The notes under the pieces were generated by a model, which saw only the letters and a list, made by a program, of their open reading frames with translations, searched no databases and had not been told where the DNA came from. This document shows, one piece after another, positions 37,303 through 46,136 of a stretch of DNA of 64,000 nt. Source of the DNA: Ruminococcus sp. (GTDB lineage: Bacteria > Bacillota > Clostridia > Oscillospirales > Ruminococcaceae). Both the position numbers and the translations under genes were made by a program. The stretch lies in assembly GCA_029062165.1 (NCBI GenBank), contig JAIDQQ010000024.1, forward strand, positions 124,001 through 188,000, given 5' to 3'. How positions within the stretch are numbered: position 1 is the stretch's first letter; every line of letters begins with the position of its first letter.

Positions 37303-38355
37303 TTATTTTTTCCGGATAAATATTCTTTTGTATTTGCGTTCACCATGTATAAGGGGCTGAGCAACTTTGCTGTCTTCTATCCATAAACCGTTTGAGAATC
37401 CTTTTCCTTCGCTTTCGGTTGCTCCGATTATCTCAAACTGTTCCGGATTGAATTTATCCATAAAAGTTATCGGTACGCCCATAACGCCGTTATAGTCGCA
37501 AGGTATATCGGCTACTTTACTTACTTCGATAGCGTCGTAATTATCATAATGCGGATAGTCTTCGGAGTTGTAGAATCTGAAAAGTATAATATCTTCGTGT
37601 CTTTTCTGAATATCAAGGTTTGTATACCAACAGATATTACCTAAACTTCGCCATTTCTGACCGTTTTCATCTACCCAGAATCTTGTGGCTCTTTCTTCGT
37701 AATTTTCAGGAACTGTAAAAGACATATCCCCCGATTTATAACCAATCCACATTTTATTGTCTTTCATTAACGGAAATATTTCTTTATAAGTTATAGCGTT
37801 CTGATTACCTACTATAATAAACTTTTTGTCATATTCGATAAGCTGTGCTACATACTCACGGAACAAGCTGAACGGTGGATTAGTCACGACAATATCGGCT
37901 TCTTTCAGAAACTCTATACACTCTGCTGACCTGAAATCTCCATCACCTTTAAGAATACGTGGTGGATTTTTCTTCAGTATCAGTTCAAAGTCCTGTAAAT
38001 CTATAGCACCGTCACCGTTTTCGTCGGTAATTTCTGAAATCTCAATCACGTAAGGTTTTTTTGAATTGTCTACAGTCTCGACATCATCGCCGAAAAATGA
38101 CAGTTGTGTATACATTACCGGAGACGTTGCATAACATGTGGCGATAAGTTTTTTAAGTCCGAAACTGTTAAAATGCATTGCAAAATATTTTACAAAATTA
38201 CTTTCAAAAGGGTCGTCACAGTTACAGAATATTGTTTTTCCGCAGAAATGCTGTCTGTAATGCTTTAATTCGTTCTCGATATCCGTAAGCTGAGTATAAA
38301 ACTCATCTTTTTTTGCCTTACTGGCATTTGCAAGAGCTTTGTTATTATTAGCCAT
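37303..38355 (-). CDS. EcoRI-type adenine-specific DNA methyltransferase (orphan)
   Basis: 350 residues. The catalytic motif DIVVTNPPFSLF (NPPF) and the opening ANASKAKKDEFYTQLTDIENEL with TIFCNCDDPFESNF match the EcoRI methylase family, which methylates adenine N6. No restriction enzyme gene is next to it. Only 2 bases separate it from the TrpB2-like gene upstream, so it is co-transcribed with an amino-acid enzyme, an unusual pairing. Confidence 0.9.
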   Translation of the reverse strand: MANNNKALANASKAKKDEFYTQLTDIENELKHYRQHFCGKTIFCNCDDPFESNFVKYFAMHFNSFGLKKLIATCYATSPVMYTQLSFFGDDVETVDNSKKPYVIEISEITDENGDGAIDLQDFELILKKNPPRILKGDGDFRSAECIEFLKEADIVVTNPPFSLFREYVAQLIEYDKKFIIVGNQNAITYKEIFPLMKDNKMWIGYKSGDMSFTVPENYEERATRFWVDENGQKWRSLGNICWYTNLDIQKRHEDIILFRFYNSEDYPHYDNYDAIEVSKVADIPCDYNGVMGVPITFMDKFNPEQFEIIGATESEGKGFSNGLWIEDSKVAQPLIHGERKYKRIFIRKK

Positions 38356-38357
38356 AA

Positions 38358-39728
38358 TCAGTCAATTTTCGGGAGTGTGTCGAAAGATTTCTGAAGTTCT
38401 TCGTCAGTCGGGATATAGTCACTCATTCTGCCGTCGTTGTAAGCTCCGTAAGCGTACATATCAAAGTAACCAGTTCCGGTAAGTCCGAATAAGATTGTTT
38501 TTTCCTCGCCGGTTTCCTTGCACTTCATAGCCTCGTCGATAGCACATTTTATAGCGTGACTGCTTTCGGGAGCTGGTAAAATTCCCTCAACCCTTGCAAA
38601 CTGCTGTGCGGCTTCAAAAACTGCTGTCTGTTCAACTGATACGGCTTCCATAAGTCCCTGGTCATAGAGTTCGGAGAGTACCGCACTCATACCGTGATAA
38701 CGCAGACCTCCGGCATGATTTGCGGACGGCATAAATCCGCTACCGAGTGTGTACATTTTCTGTAACGGACATACTTTTCCGGTATCGCAGAAATCGTAAG
38801 CGTATACACCTCTTGTAAGGCTCGGACAGGAAGCAGGTTCAACAGCTATGAATCTGTAATCCTTTTCACCTCGTAACTTCTCACCCATGAATGGCGAAAT
38901 AAGTCCGCCGAGATTTGAACCACCTCCGGCACAACCTATTATTATATCCGGTGTTATACCGTACTTGTCCATAGCAATTTTAGATTCCATACCTATTACA
39001 GACTGGTGCAACAGTACCTGTGACAGAACACTTCCGAGTACATAACGGTAACCGTCTTGTGTAGTAGCTTTTTCTACTGCTTCCGATATAGCACAGCCGA
39101 GGCTTCCGTTAGTATCGGGAAATTCAGCGAGTATTTTTCTGCCTACTTCGGTAGTAGTCGACGGTGAGGGTGTTACATTTGCACCATAAGTACGCATTAC
39201 TTCACGGCGGAAGGGTTTCTGTTCATATGAACACTTTACCATATATACCTGACAGTCTAAATCAAAATACGAACACGCCATTGAAAGTGCCGTACCCCAC
39301 TGACCTGCTCCGGTTTCGGTGGTTACGCCTTTAAGACCTTGTTGTTTAGCGTAGTATGCCTGTGCGATTGCGGAGTTGAGTTTATGACTTCCGCTGGTGT
39401 TGTTGCCCTCGAATTTGTAGTAGATTTTTGCCGGAGTATCAAGTTTCTTTTCAAGACAGTATGCCCTTACAAGCGGTGACGGACGATACATTTTGTAAAA
39501 TTCCTGAATTTCTTCCGGAATATCAATGTATCTGTCTGTTTCATTGAGTTCCTGTTTAACAAGTTCGTCACAGAAAACATTGCCGAGTTCTTCAGCGGTA
39601 CACGGTTGGAGCGTTGCCGGATTGAGAAGCGGAGCAGGTTTTTTCTGCATATCCGCACGGACGTTATACCACTGTTTAGGCATTTCGTGTTCTTCGAGAT
39701 ATATTTTGTACGGGATTTTTTCTGACAT
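38358..39728 (-). CDS. TrpB2-like tryptophan synthase beta chain
   Basis: 456 residues. A PLP-dependent enzyme that joins indole and serine. The PLP Lys is in GSHKLNSA, the phosphate-binding loop is CAGGGSNLGG, and ETGAGQWG is conserved. Its length and long N-terminal part match the TrpB2 class. No trpA or other trp gene is near, which also fits a stand-alone TrpB2 that salvages indole. It has its own promoter and forms an operon with the methylase. Confidence 0.92.
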   Translation of the reverse strand: MSEKIPYKIYLEEHEMPKQWYNVRADMQKKPAPLLNPATLQPCTAEELGNVFCDELVKQELNETDRYIDIPEEIQEFYKMYRPSPLVRAYCLEKKLDTPAKIYYKFEGNNTSGSHKLNSAIAQAYYAKQQGLKGVTTETGAGQWGTALSMACSYFDLDCQVYMVKCSYEQKPFRREVMRTYGANVTPSPSTTTEVGRKILAEFPDTNGSLGCAISEAVEKATTQDGYRYVLGSVLSQVLLHQSVIGMESKIAMDKYGITPDIIIGCAGGGSNLGGLISPFMGEKLRGEKDYRFIAVEPASCPSLTRGVYAYDFCDTGKVCPLQKMYTLGSGFMPSANHAGGLRYHGMSAVLSELYDQGLMEAVSVEQTAVFEAAQQFARVEGILPAPESSHAIKCAIDEAMKCKETGEEKTILFGLTGTGYFDMYAYGAYNDGRMSDYIPTDEELQKSFDTLPKID

Positions 39729-39767
39729 AATAGGAAATTCTCCTTTTCTGAGATTTTATACAAAAAA

Positions 39768-39796
39768 ATTTTATCACGAATACCGGATAATGTCAA
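39768..39796 (-). promoter_or_regulatory. promoter of the trpB2-methylase operon
   Basis: Minus-strand TTGACA (39791-39796) and TAAAAT (39768-39773), 17-base spacer. A second TTGACA/TATAAT-like pair occurs further upstream, at about 39808-39836, with a shorter spacer. No T-box or attenuator was recognised in the leader. Confidence 0.75.
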
Positions 39797-40031
39797 GTGT
39801 CCGGAAAATATTATACTATGCTTTGTTTATTGTCAACAAATTATTGACTGTTTTTTTGTACATAATCACGTTTTTAAAAAATTCTTTAAAAAAATGTGAG
39901 ATTATCTTATTTATGAAACGTCTATATTTATGAAAGGGGCTTTTATCGGGGTATATTTTTGACGGTAAGCAACTGATTATATAGATTCGATTTTTCTTTT
40001 TTAAATAAAAAAATATGCCCTGATAAATGTA
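39797..40031. other. AT-rich intergenic region, divergent promoters only
   Basis: No gene is supported. It holds the possible second minus-strand promoter and long T/A runs. The fragment AAAAAAATATGCCCTGATAAA near 40009-40028 faces a similar TTTTATCGGGGTATATTTTT near 39942-39961, giving a loose inverted repeat. Confidence 0.45.
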
Positions 40032-40060
40032 TTGACATCATTCTTTTTTCAGTGTATAAT
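40032..40060 (+). promoter_or_regulatory. promoter of the acyltransferase gene
   Basis: TTGACA (40032-40037) and TATAAT (40055-40060), 17-base spacer. Confidence 0.87.
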
Positions 40061-40105
40061 TTAATTGGTCATTGTTGACACATTAAATTATCAGGAGTGG
40101 TGAAG

Positions 40106-41329
40106 TTGATTGAAGAAAGAAATCTGAATCCCGAAACAGAAACAAATATTTCCGGAGCAGGTACGGCAGTAGCGGAAGAAACTGTCGTTACTAAAGAAGT
40201 ACCGGAAAAACCACCGAAACCGGTCAAACCGTATTATGCCGGAATTGACATTGTTAAAATTCTTGCTATGTTCATGGTTATATGCATTCATACATATCTG
40301 CATGACGGTATGTACGGCGAACCCATTACGGATTCTAAATTTATAATTCCCATAGCGTGCCGGTGGCTTGCGTATACGTGCGTACCGCTTTTCATGATAT
40401 GTACCGGCTATCTTATGAAAAACAAAAAACTGACCGGTAAATATTATCTTGGTATCGTGAAGATAATAGTCATATATATTATAATAAGTATAATCTGTAT
40501 GAAGTTCAATCACGATAAATATGATGCTGATTTCAGTGACAAATGGACGGTCTTAAAAGGATTTCTTCAGTACAGTAACGCAAATTATGCATGGTATGTA
40601 TGCTATTATATTTCCATTTTTTTGTGTATACCGTTTCTTAACCTTGCGTTCAACGGTCTGGAGACGAAAAGACAAAAATTCATACTTGTTGTAACGTCAG
40701 CTATGTTGACAGTTTTTGCAAGAAGTCTGTTTATCGGATTTGAACGTGAAAATCAGATAAAACTTCTGCCGGATTATCTCAATGGTGCATGGCCTTTCGC
40801 CTACTATTTTGCCGGTGCGTTTATCCGTGAATATCCCCCGAAATGTAATATAAAAAATAAACTTCTTATCTTTGCCGGATATTCTGCAACTTTATTTTTC
40901 ATAACTACTAGTACATATGCACAGTCGCTGGCAGATGTCGATAACAATAACAGATTGACTTCATGGCACTTCAATGACTATGGTACTTATCCGGTATATC
41001 TGCTTGCGGTATTCACATTTATGCTTTTGTTCGATATAACTACAAAAAATAAAGTAGTTATATTCATACTCAGACAGCTTTCGGGCGTTACTTTCGGAAC
41101 GTATCTTATTTCATATATTTTCGACGCCAAAAATTACGGCGATTTCAATGAAAAATATCCGGTTGTATACGACAGGTGGACACACGCTATCGAGATAATA
41201 GGAAAAAATTTCCTGCTGTCGCTTGTATGCGGACTTGTTATACATAATCTGTATAATCTCTGTGAGTTCCTTATAAAGAAACTCATTGAAAAAATAAAGT
41301 CCGGAAAAGCTGTTGTTACGGAAGAATAA
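40106..41329 (+). CDS. acyltransferase 3 family membrane protein
   Basis: About 407 residues. The TTG at 40106 is preferred, as AGGAG at 40093-40097 is 8 bases away; GTG codons at 40097-40102 are in frame but too near. A Glu/Pro-rich cytoplasmic lead (about 35 residues) precedes about ten membrane segments. YYAGIDIVKILAMFMVICIH carries the conserved early His of O-acetyl-transfer enzymes such as WecH and OafA. The likely target is a surface glycan. Confidence 0.88.
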   Translation: MIEERNLNPETETNISGAGTAVAEETVVTKEVPEKPPKPVKPYYAGIDIVKILAMFMVICIHTYLHDGMYGEPITDSKFIIPIACRWLAYTCVPLFMICTGYLMKNKKLTGKYYLGIVKIIVIYIIISIICMKFNHDKYDADFSDKWTVLKGFLQYSNANYAWYVCYYISIFLCIPFLNLAFNGLETKRQKFILVVTSAMLTVFARSLFIGFERENQIKLLPDYLNGAWPFAYYFAGAFIREYPPKCNIKNKLLIFAGYSATLFFITTSTYAQSLADVDNNNRLTSWHFNDYGTYPVYLLAVFTFMLLFDITTKNKVVIFILRQLSGVTFGTYLISYIFDAKNYGDFNEKYPVVYDRWTHAIEIIGKNFLLSLVCGLVIHNLYNLCEFLIKKLIEKIKSGKAVVTEE

Positions 41330-41336
41330 TTTTCAG

Positions 41337-41367
41337 AACCTCTTTCTTATGAAAGAGGTTTTATTTT
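41337..41367 (+). terminator. terminator after the acyltransferase gene
   Basis: AACCTCTTTC and GAAAGAGGTT form a perfect 10-bp stem with a TTAT loop; TTATTTT follows. Confidence 0.85.
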
Positions 41368-41396
41368 ATGGAAATATAATTAAATTATTTTTTTTG

Positions 41397-41470
41397 TTAA
41401 TAAAAAATTTACAGTATTTGCGGCATTTTTTTTAAAAAAGGTTGCGTTTTTCAAAAAAATATGATATACT
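41397..41470 (+). repeat. promoter module copy A (before HTH pair)
   Basis: The 23-base TTAATAAAAAATTTACAGTA-TTT run (41397-41419) is identical to 42174-42196. Then come CATTTTTTT, an A-run, TTGCGT (41442-41447), a 17-base spacer and TATACT (41465-41470), paralleling copy B at 42174-42248. Both act as promoters for the gene that follows. Confidence 0.85.
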
Positions 41471-41481
41471 AATAAACATCA

Positions 41482-41501
41482 GATTAATATCTGATTAATA
41501 T
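41482..41501 (+). promoter_or_regulatory. tandem GATTAATAT operator candidate
   Basis: GATTAATAT occurs at 41482-41490 and 41493-41501, an 11-base period that places both on one DNA face, and CAGAT/ATCTG makes the first half palindromic. It covers the expected start site of the HTH pair. This is where an autoregulator would bind. It is absent from copy B. Confidence 0.55.
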
Positions 41502-41522
41502 TGCAAGAAAGGAGGATTCGTT

Positions 41523-41771
41523 ATGGCACATCGAATGACAGAAAAACAAAAGTTGGCATCATATTTATTACAGAACGACCCAGAATTAAATCCAGAAAGA
41601 GAAGATAACACAGAAGAAATAGCTCGCTTATTTAAAAAAAATAAACAAACAATAACAAGAAATATTGAAAAAATTGAAAACAAATTATTGAAAGATGAAT
41701 TAAATCGTTTAAAGAACGAATATGGTATAAAATCTCAATTACCTTATAATAAAGATGACCGATGGAAATAA
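41523..41771 (+). CDS. small HTH-like DNA-binding protein (paralogue 1)
   Basis: 82 residues, strong AAAGGAGGA. Residues 3-55 (TEEIARLFKKNKQTITRNIEKIENKL) look like a helix-turn-helix followed by a helical tail. It resembles the next gene residue by residue (MTxKxKLxxYxL, then EIAxxF, then TIxxxI). The Gln codons are mostly CAA and AT-rich, unlike the CAG preference of the neighbourhood, which suggests transfer. No family is recognised. Confidence 0.72.
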   Translation: MAHRMTEKQKLASYLLQNDPELNPEREDNTEEIARLFKKNKQTITRNIEKIENKLLKDELNRLKNEYGIKSQLPYNKDDRWK

Positions 41772-41818
41772 TCATTTTTTATGATATAATTTTAAATATT
41801 ATTTTTAGGAGGTATTGC

Positions 41819-42103
41819 GTGAAACCAAAGATGACAGATAAGCATAAGCTTATGGCATATGTTTTGAGTACAGACGAAGACTTAAACAAAAATAAGAAAA
41901 TTACTCAAAAAGAAATTGCAGATGTATTTGGGGTGGGTCAATCTACAATTTCTTCTGGGATAAAAGATGCTAAAAACAGGATAAAAATACAAAGTTTGGA
42001 AAATGAACTTTCGCAATTAAAAAAAGAACTTCTACAATTACAAGAGGTAGAAATTTTACAACTTCCTGACGATGTGAACTGTGAATATAAGAGAATGCTT
42101 TAA
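41819..42103 (+). CDS. small HTH-like DNA-binding protein (paralogue 2)
   Basis: 94 residues from GTG at 41819 with TAGGAGG 6 bases upstream; the ORF extends back to 41762, but without an RBS. MTDKHKLMAYVLSTDED aligns with paralogue 1, followed by ITQKEIADVFGVGQSTISSGI (clear HTH) and a leucine-rich coiled-coil stretch (LENELSQLKKELLQLQEVE). All Gln codons are CAA or near so. Likely co-transcribed with paralogue 1; a dimerising transcription factor is a reasonable guess. Confidence 0.76.
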   Translation: MKPKMTDKHKLMAYVLSTDEDLNKNKKITQKEIADVFGVGQSTISSGIKDAKNRIKIQSLENELSQLKKELLQLQEVEILQLPDDVNCEYKRML

Positions 42104-42111
42104 TGAAAAAA

Positions 42112-42141
42112 TTTCCCCTTGTATTATACAAGGGGATTTTT
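42112..42141 (+). terminator. terminator after the HTH pair
   Basis: TCCCCTTGTA and TACAAGGGGA form a 10-bp stem with a TTA loop, then five T. It separates the pair from the S10 operon promoter. Confidence 0.9.
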
Positions 42142-42173
42142 ACTGTCTCTGTATAATTAAAACATTATTTTTA

Positions 42174-42248
42174 TTAATAAAAAATTTACAGTATTTATGA
42201 CATTTTTTTGAAAAAAGGGTTGCATTATCCGGAAAAGTGTGATATAAT
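42174..42248 (+). repeat. promoter module copy B (S10 operon promoter)
   Basis: Same layout as copy A: identical 23-base run, T- and A-rich spacer, TTGCAT (42220-42225), 17-base spacer, TATAAT (42243-42248). It is the main promoter seen for the ribosomal superoperon; the A/T run before -35 could act as an UP element. Confidence 0.85.
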
Positions 42249-42254
42249 AGCTTA

Positions 42255-42579
42255 CGTTGAGTACACAGTGTGTACCAGACTGTCAGAAGATATGCGAGGA
42301 AACAGAAGGTTGCCGACGGTATGTCGGGTAATTTCTGTGGAGTATGTCCGATTTCAAACCGGGCGATTGGGATAGCAAACACAGTAAGTGCTTTTTTCAG
42401 AATCATATATTTTTATATATGGTGCTGTTGTATTCTGCACTTTTAATCCTGATTACCGGAAAACATATGTTGTTTTTCGGTTTTTTTGTCAGATGATGCA
42501 TGAAACACACGGTAGCGTGTGTAATCCCATAAGAGAGAGTTTCTCTGCCCCCAGTAATTTAGTTAAGGAGGCGAAATAA
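42255..42579 (+). ncRNA. structured 5' leader of the S10 operon
   Basis: About 325 bases with several hairpins: GTACAC/GTGTAC (42261-42275); a composite stem ACAGAA/TTCTGT (42302-42338) enclosing CCGAC/GTCGG; the terminator at 42455-42487; and CACAC-GGTAGC-GTGTG near the gene. No long ORF with an RBS fits. In other bacteria, L4 controls the S10 operon through its leader; whether that applies here is unknown. Confidence 0.7.
42455..42487 (+). terminator. intrinsic terminator inside the S10 leader
   Basis: ACCGGAAAACA pairs with TGTTTTTCGGT over 11 positions (one G-U) with a five-base loop, followed by seven T. It lies 93 bases before the first gene, with no promoter after it, so read-through must be regulated: an attenuator. 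Confidence 0.85.
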
Positions 42580-42894
42580 ATGGCAGTAAATGAAAAAATC
42601 AGATTCAAGATTAAGGGCTATGACCACGCAACTGTTGATATTGCAGCAGCTAAAATCGTGGAGGCAGCTAAGAAAAGCGGTGCAAGAGTTTCAGGACCTA
42701 TCCCGCTCCCTACTGATAAGGAAGTTGTTACTATTCTCCGTGCCGTTCATAAGTACAAGGACAGCCGTGAGCAGTTCGAGATGAGAACACACAAGAGACT
42801 TGTAGATGTTATCCGTCCTACAGAAAAAACAACCGCTGCTCTTGATAAGCTTGAAATCCCTGCAGGCGTAGACGTTGTTATGGAAGTTAAGTAA
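42580..42894 (+). CDS. rpsJ: 30S ribosomal protein S10
   Basis: 104 residues, normal length. Hallmarks are [14 protein letters not shown] and SGPIPLPT, with the THKRLVDV region near the tRNA side. S10 also acts as NusE in antitermination. It is the first gene of the superoperon; AAGGAGGCG is 8 bases before the ATG. A stem-rich 99-base gap separates it from rplC. Confidence 0.98.
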   Translation: MAVNEKIRFKIKGYDHATVDIAAAKIVEAAKKSGARVSGPIPLPTDKEVVTILRAVHKYKDSREQFEMRTHKRLVDVIRPTEKTTAALDKLEIPAGVDVVMEVK

Positions 42895-42993
42895 TTCCGT
42901 ACAGCCTGTGAAATACCGTTCGGGAAACGGAATGGCGGTAAACCGCCGGTCAAGTTGATTCATTCAACCAATAACCATTCAGGAGGAATTGAA

Positions 42994-43626
42994 ATGCAGA
43001 AAGGCATTATCGGAAAGAAAATCGGTATGACCCAGATTTTCGACGAAGCAGGAAAAGTTATTCCTGTAACAGTAGTAGAAGCCGGTCCTTGCGTTGTTGT
43101 TCAGAAGAAAACCGTTGAAAATGACGGATATTCAGCACTTCAGCTCGGTTATGGCGATGTTAAGGTTTCAAGAGTAAACAAGCCTATGAAAGGTCATTTT
43201 AACAAGGCTGATGTTGCCTGCAAGAAAACTCTTAAAGAGTTCAGACTTGATGACTGTGATACACTCAATGTCGGCGATATCGTAAAGGTTGATACTTTTG
43301 CAGTAGGTGATGCTGTAGACGTTGTAGGCGTAAGCAAGGGTAAAGGTTTTGCCGGTGCTATCAAGCGTCACAACCAGCACAGACTTAAGGAAACTCACGG
43401 TACTGGTCCTGTACACAGACAGGCTGGTTCAATGGGTGCTTGTTCTTCACCGTCAAGAATATACAAGGGCAAAGGTATGGCAGGTCACATGGGTGCAGAA
43501 CAGGTTACAGTACAGAATCTTGAAATCGTCAAGGTAGATGTAGAAAATAATCTTATCGCTATCAAAGGTGCTATTCCTGGTGCTAAGGGCGGTATTGTCT
43601 ATATCGTGGACAGCGTTAAGGCTTAA
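42994..43626 (+). CDS. rplC: 50S ribosomal protein L3
   Basis: 210 residues. ATG at 42994 follows AGGAGG; an in-frame start at 42955 is not used. [16 protein letters not shown] and the long loop [22 protein letters not shown], in pieces, are typical. It binds 23S rRNA near the peptidyl transferase centre. Confidence 0.98.
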   Translation: MQKGIIGKKIGMTQIFDEAGKVIPVTVVEAGPCVVVQKKTVENDGYSALQLGYGDVKVSRVNKPMKGHFNKADVACKKTLKEFRLDDCDTLNVGDIVKVDTFAVGDAVDVVGVSKGKGFAGAIKRHNQHRLKETHGTGPVHRQAGSMGACSSPSRIYKGKGMAGHMGAEQVTVQNLEIVKVDVENNLIAIKGAIPGAKGGIVYIVDSVKA

Positions 43627-43643
43627 GGAAGGAGGAAACAGAT

Positions 43644-44267
43644 ATGTCAACAGTTTCAGTATTTGATATGACAGGCAAGCAGGTTTCCGAAACAGAGCTT
43701 TCAGACGCAGTTTTCGGAATTGAACCGAATCAGGCAGTTATGCATGCTATGGTTGTAAACTACCTCGCTAATCAGAGACAGGGTACACAGTCCACTCTTA
43801 CAAGAACAGAAGTAAGCGGTGGTGGTAGAAAACCCTGGAGACAGAAAGGTACAGGTCACGCAAGACAGGGTTCAACAAGAGCTCCGCAGTGGACACACGG
43901 TGGTGTGGCTCTCGGACCTAAGCCAAGAGATTACAGCTACTCCCTTAACAAGAAAGTAAAGAGACTCGCTATGAAGTCCGCACTTTCCACAAAGGTTCTT
44001 GACAATAATCTCATTGTTCTTGATTCCCTTACACTCGACAGCTACAAGACTAAAACTGTCGTTGAAATGCTTAAGGCACTCGGCGTTGAGGGCAAGGCTC
44101 TTATCGTTACAGCTGAAGCAGATTCAAAGGTAATCAAGAGTGCAGCTAATATCCCTGGCGTAAAGACTGCTGCCGTAAACACTCTTAATGTATACGACAT
44201 TCTCAATTACGACAAGTTCATTGTTGTAAAGAATGCTGTAGGAAAAATCGAGGAGGTGTACGCATAA
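43644..44267 (+). CDS. rplD: 50S ribosomal protein L4
   Basis: 207 residues. The extended loop with [19 protein letters not shown] lines the exit tunnel. L4 is the repressor of the S10 operon in E. coli and is the natural candidate to act on the leader here. Overlaps rplW by one base. Confidence 0.98.
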   Translation: MSTVSVFDMTGKQVSETELSDAVFGIEPNQAVMHAMVVNYLANQRQGTQSTLTRTEVSGGGRKPWRQKGTGHARQGSTRAPQWTHGGVALGPKPRDYSYSLNKKVKRLAMKSALSTKVLDNNLIVLDSLTLDSYKTKTVVEMLKALGVEGKALIVTAEADSKVIKSAANIPGVKTAAVNTLNVYDILNYDKFIVVKNAVGKIEEVYA

Positions 44268-44560
44268 TGAACACACCACAGGATATTATTTTAAAACCCG
44301 TTATCACTGAAAGAAGTATGGATAATCTTCAGGTAGGAAAGTACACCTTTAAGGTAGCTAAAAACGCTACAAAGCCGGAAATCAAAAAGGCTGTTGAAAA
44401 GCTTTTCGGAGTTCAGGTTGAAAAGGTTACAACTATCAATGTAAAGGGCAAACTCAAGAGAGTAGGCAGATATCAGGGCATGACACCGTCATGGAAGAAA
44501 GCTATCGTTACTCTTACAGAGGGTTCAAAGGCTATCGAGTTCTTCGAGGGCATGGTTTAA
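44267..44560 (+). CDS. rplW: 50S ribosomal protein L23
   Basis: 97 residues. [12 protein letters not shown] and [19 protein letters not shown] are conserved. It docks trigger factor and SRP at the exit tunnel. A hairpin GGGAG/CTCCC lies in the 63-base gap before rplB. Confidence 0.97.
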   Translation: MNTPQDIILKPVITERSMDNLQVGKYTFKVAKNATKPEIKKAVEKLFGVQVEKVTTINVKGKLKRVGRYQGMTPSWKKAIVTLTEGSKAIEFFEGMV

Positions 44561-44623
44561 TTAAACCAAAGGTATGGGAGTGATGCTCCCGCAAAAAACG
44601 CATTTTTTTAAGGAGTGAAACAA

Positions 44624-45457
44624 ATGGCTATAAAAAGCTATAAGCCTACGACACCGTCGAGACGTCAGATGACTGTAACTGATTACTCGGTATTGTCAAA
44701 GGTTGAGCCGGAGAAGAGCCTTCTCGAACCTATGAAGAAAAAGTCGGGAAGAAACAGCTACGGCAGAATAACAGTACGTCACAGAGGTGGCGGAAACAGA
44801 AGAAAGTACCGTGTTATCGACTTCAAGCGTGATAAGGATAACATGATTGCTACAGTTCTTACACTTGAATATGACCCGAACAGAAGTGCTTTTATCGCAC
44901 TCGTTCAGTACGAGGACGGCGAAAAGAGATACATTCTTGCTCCTAACGGTCTCAAAGTTGGCGACAAGATTGAATCCGGTTCTGAAGCTGATATCAAACC
45001 CGGTAACGCTCTTAAACTCGCTGATATTCCGGTTGGTACATTCATACACGCTATCGAACTTTATCCAGGTAAAGGCGCACAGCTCGTAAGAAGTGCAGGA
45101 AATCAGGCACAGCTTATGGGTAAGGAAGACGTTTACGCACTTGTAAGACTTCCTTCGGGCGAAATGAGAAAAGTTCCGATAAACTGTAAGGCTGCTATCG
45201 GTCAGGTATCTAACATTGACCACGAAAACGTTAATTACGGTAAAGCCGGTAGAGTTCGTAACATGGGCTGGAGACCTACTGTAAGAGGTTCTGTAATGAA
45301 CCCTTGTGACCACCCACACGGCGGTGGTGAAGGTAAATCACCTGTAGGACGTCCCGGACCTGTGACACCTTGGGGTAAACCGGCACTCGGTTACAAGACC
45401 CGTAAGGCTCACCACAGAACTGATAAATTTATTGTAAGACGTCGTAACGGCAAGTAA
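44624..45457 (+). CDS. rplB: 50S ribosomal protein L2
   Basis: 277 residues. ATG at 44624 after AAGGAGTG. It contains [27 protein letters not shown] and PHGGGEG, whose His is at the peptidyl transferase centre region. Essential for subunit joining. Confidence 0.98.
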   Translation: MAIKSYKPTTPSRRQMTVTDYSVLSKVEPEKSLLEPMKKKSGRNSYGRITVRHRGGGNRRKYRVIDFKRDKDNMIATVLTLEYDPNRSAFIALVQYEDGEKRYILAPNGLKVGDKIESGSEADIKPGNALKLADIPVGTFIHAIELYPGKGAQLVRSAGNQAQLMGKEDVYALVRLPSGEMRKVPINCKAAIGQVSNIDHENVNYGKAGRVRNMGWRPTVRGSVMNPCDHPHGGGEGKSPVGRPGPVTPWGKPALGYKTRKAHHRTDKFIVRRRNGK

Positions 45458-45478
45458 TCTGAAAGGAGGAACTTATTC

Positions 45479-45763
45479 ATGAGTAGAAGTATTAAAAAAG
45501 GTCCTTATGTGCAGGAAGTTCTCCTTAAGAGAGTTATGGCTATGAACGAGGCAGGAGAGAAGAAAGTTCTTAAAACATGGAGCAGGTCTTCAACAATTTT
45601 CCCTGATTTCGTAGGTCATACATTCGCTGTTCATGACGGACACAAACACGTACCTGTATATGTTACGGAAGATATGGTAGGTCACAAACTCGGTGAGTTC
45701 GCACCTACAAGAACATATAAAGGTCACGCCGGTTCAAAGACATCTAACAACGGCAAGAAATAA
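45479..45763 (+). CDS. rpsS: 30S ribosomal protein S19
   Basis: 94 residues. [15 protein letters not shown] and [23 protein letters not shown] mark it. It forms a head complex with S13. Confidence 0.98.
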   Translation: MSRSIKKGPYVQEVLLKRVMAMNEAGEKKVLKTWSRSSTIFPDFVGHTFAVHDGHKHVPVYVTEDMVGHKLGEFAPTRTYKGHAGSKTSNNGKK

Positions 45764-45781
45764 GCGGAAGGAGGAGTTAAG

Positions 45782-46117
45782 ATGGAAGCAAGAGCTTATT
45801 TAAAAAATGCTCGTATATCACCCAGAAAAGTGCAGATTGTTCTTGACCTTATCAGAAACAAGCCTGTAGACATCGCACTGGCTACACTGGATTTGACTCC
45901 GAAGGCTGCAAGTCCTATCGTTGCAAAGCTTGTAAAGTCCGCTCAGGCAAACGCTGAAAATAATTTCAGCATGGACAGGGATAATCTCGTGGTTTCCGAG
46001 TGTTTCGTTACTCCCGGACCTATCATGAAGAGAATCATGCCGAGAGCTCAGGGCAGAGCATACAGAATTTTAAAGAGAACATCACACATAACAGTTGTTC
46101 TTAAAGAAAAAGAATAA
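45782..46117 (+). CDS. rplV: 50S ribosomal protein L22
   Basis: 111 residues. [20 protein letters not shown] at the start and the tunnel hairpin [19 protein letters not shown]. Macrolide-resistance positions map to this hairpin; no change is evident. Confidence 0.98.
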   Translation: MEARAYLKNARISPRKVQIVLDLIRNKPVDIALATLDLTPKAASPIVAKLVKSAQANAENNFSMDRDNLVVSECFVTPGPIMKRIMPRAQGRAYRILKRTSHITVVLKEKE

Positions 46118-46136
46118 TCCCAAGGAGGTCTGATTA

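Noticed and set aside
37303-38355. Complete restriction-modification system
   Set aside because: No endonuclease gene is adjacent; neighbours are TrpB2 and an XRE gene of a non-controller type.
39729-39767. T-box or trp attenuator before trpB2
   Set aside because: The leader is short and has no T-box core sequence or terminator/antiterminator pair.
42388-42579. 63-codon ORF in the S10 leader
   Set aside because: It runs through the terminator hairpin, has no RBS, and the region is better explained as structured leader RNA.
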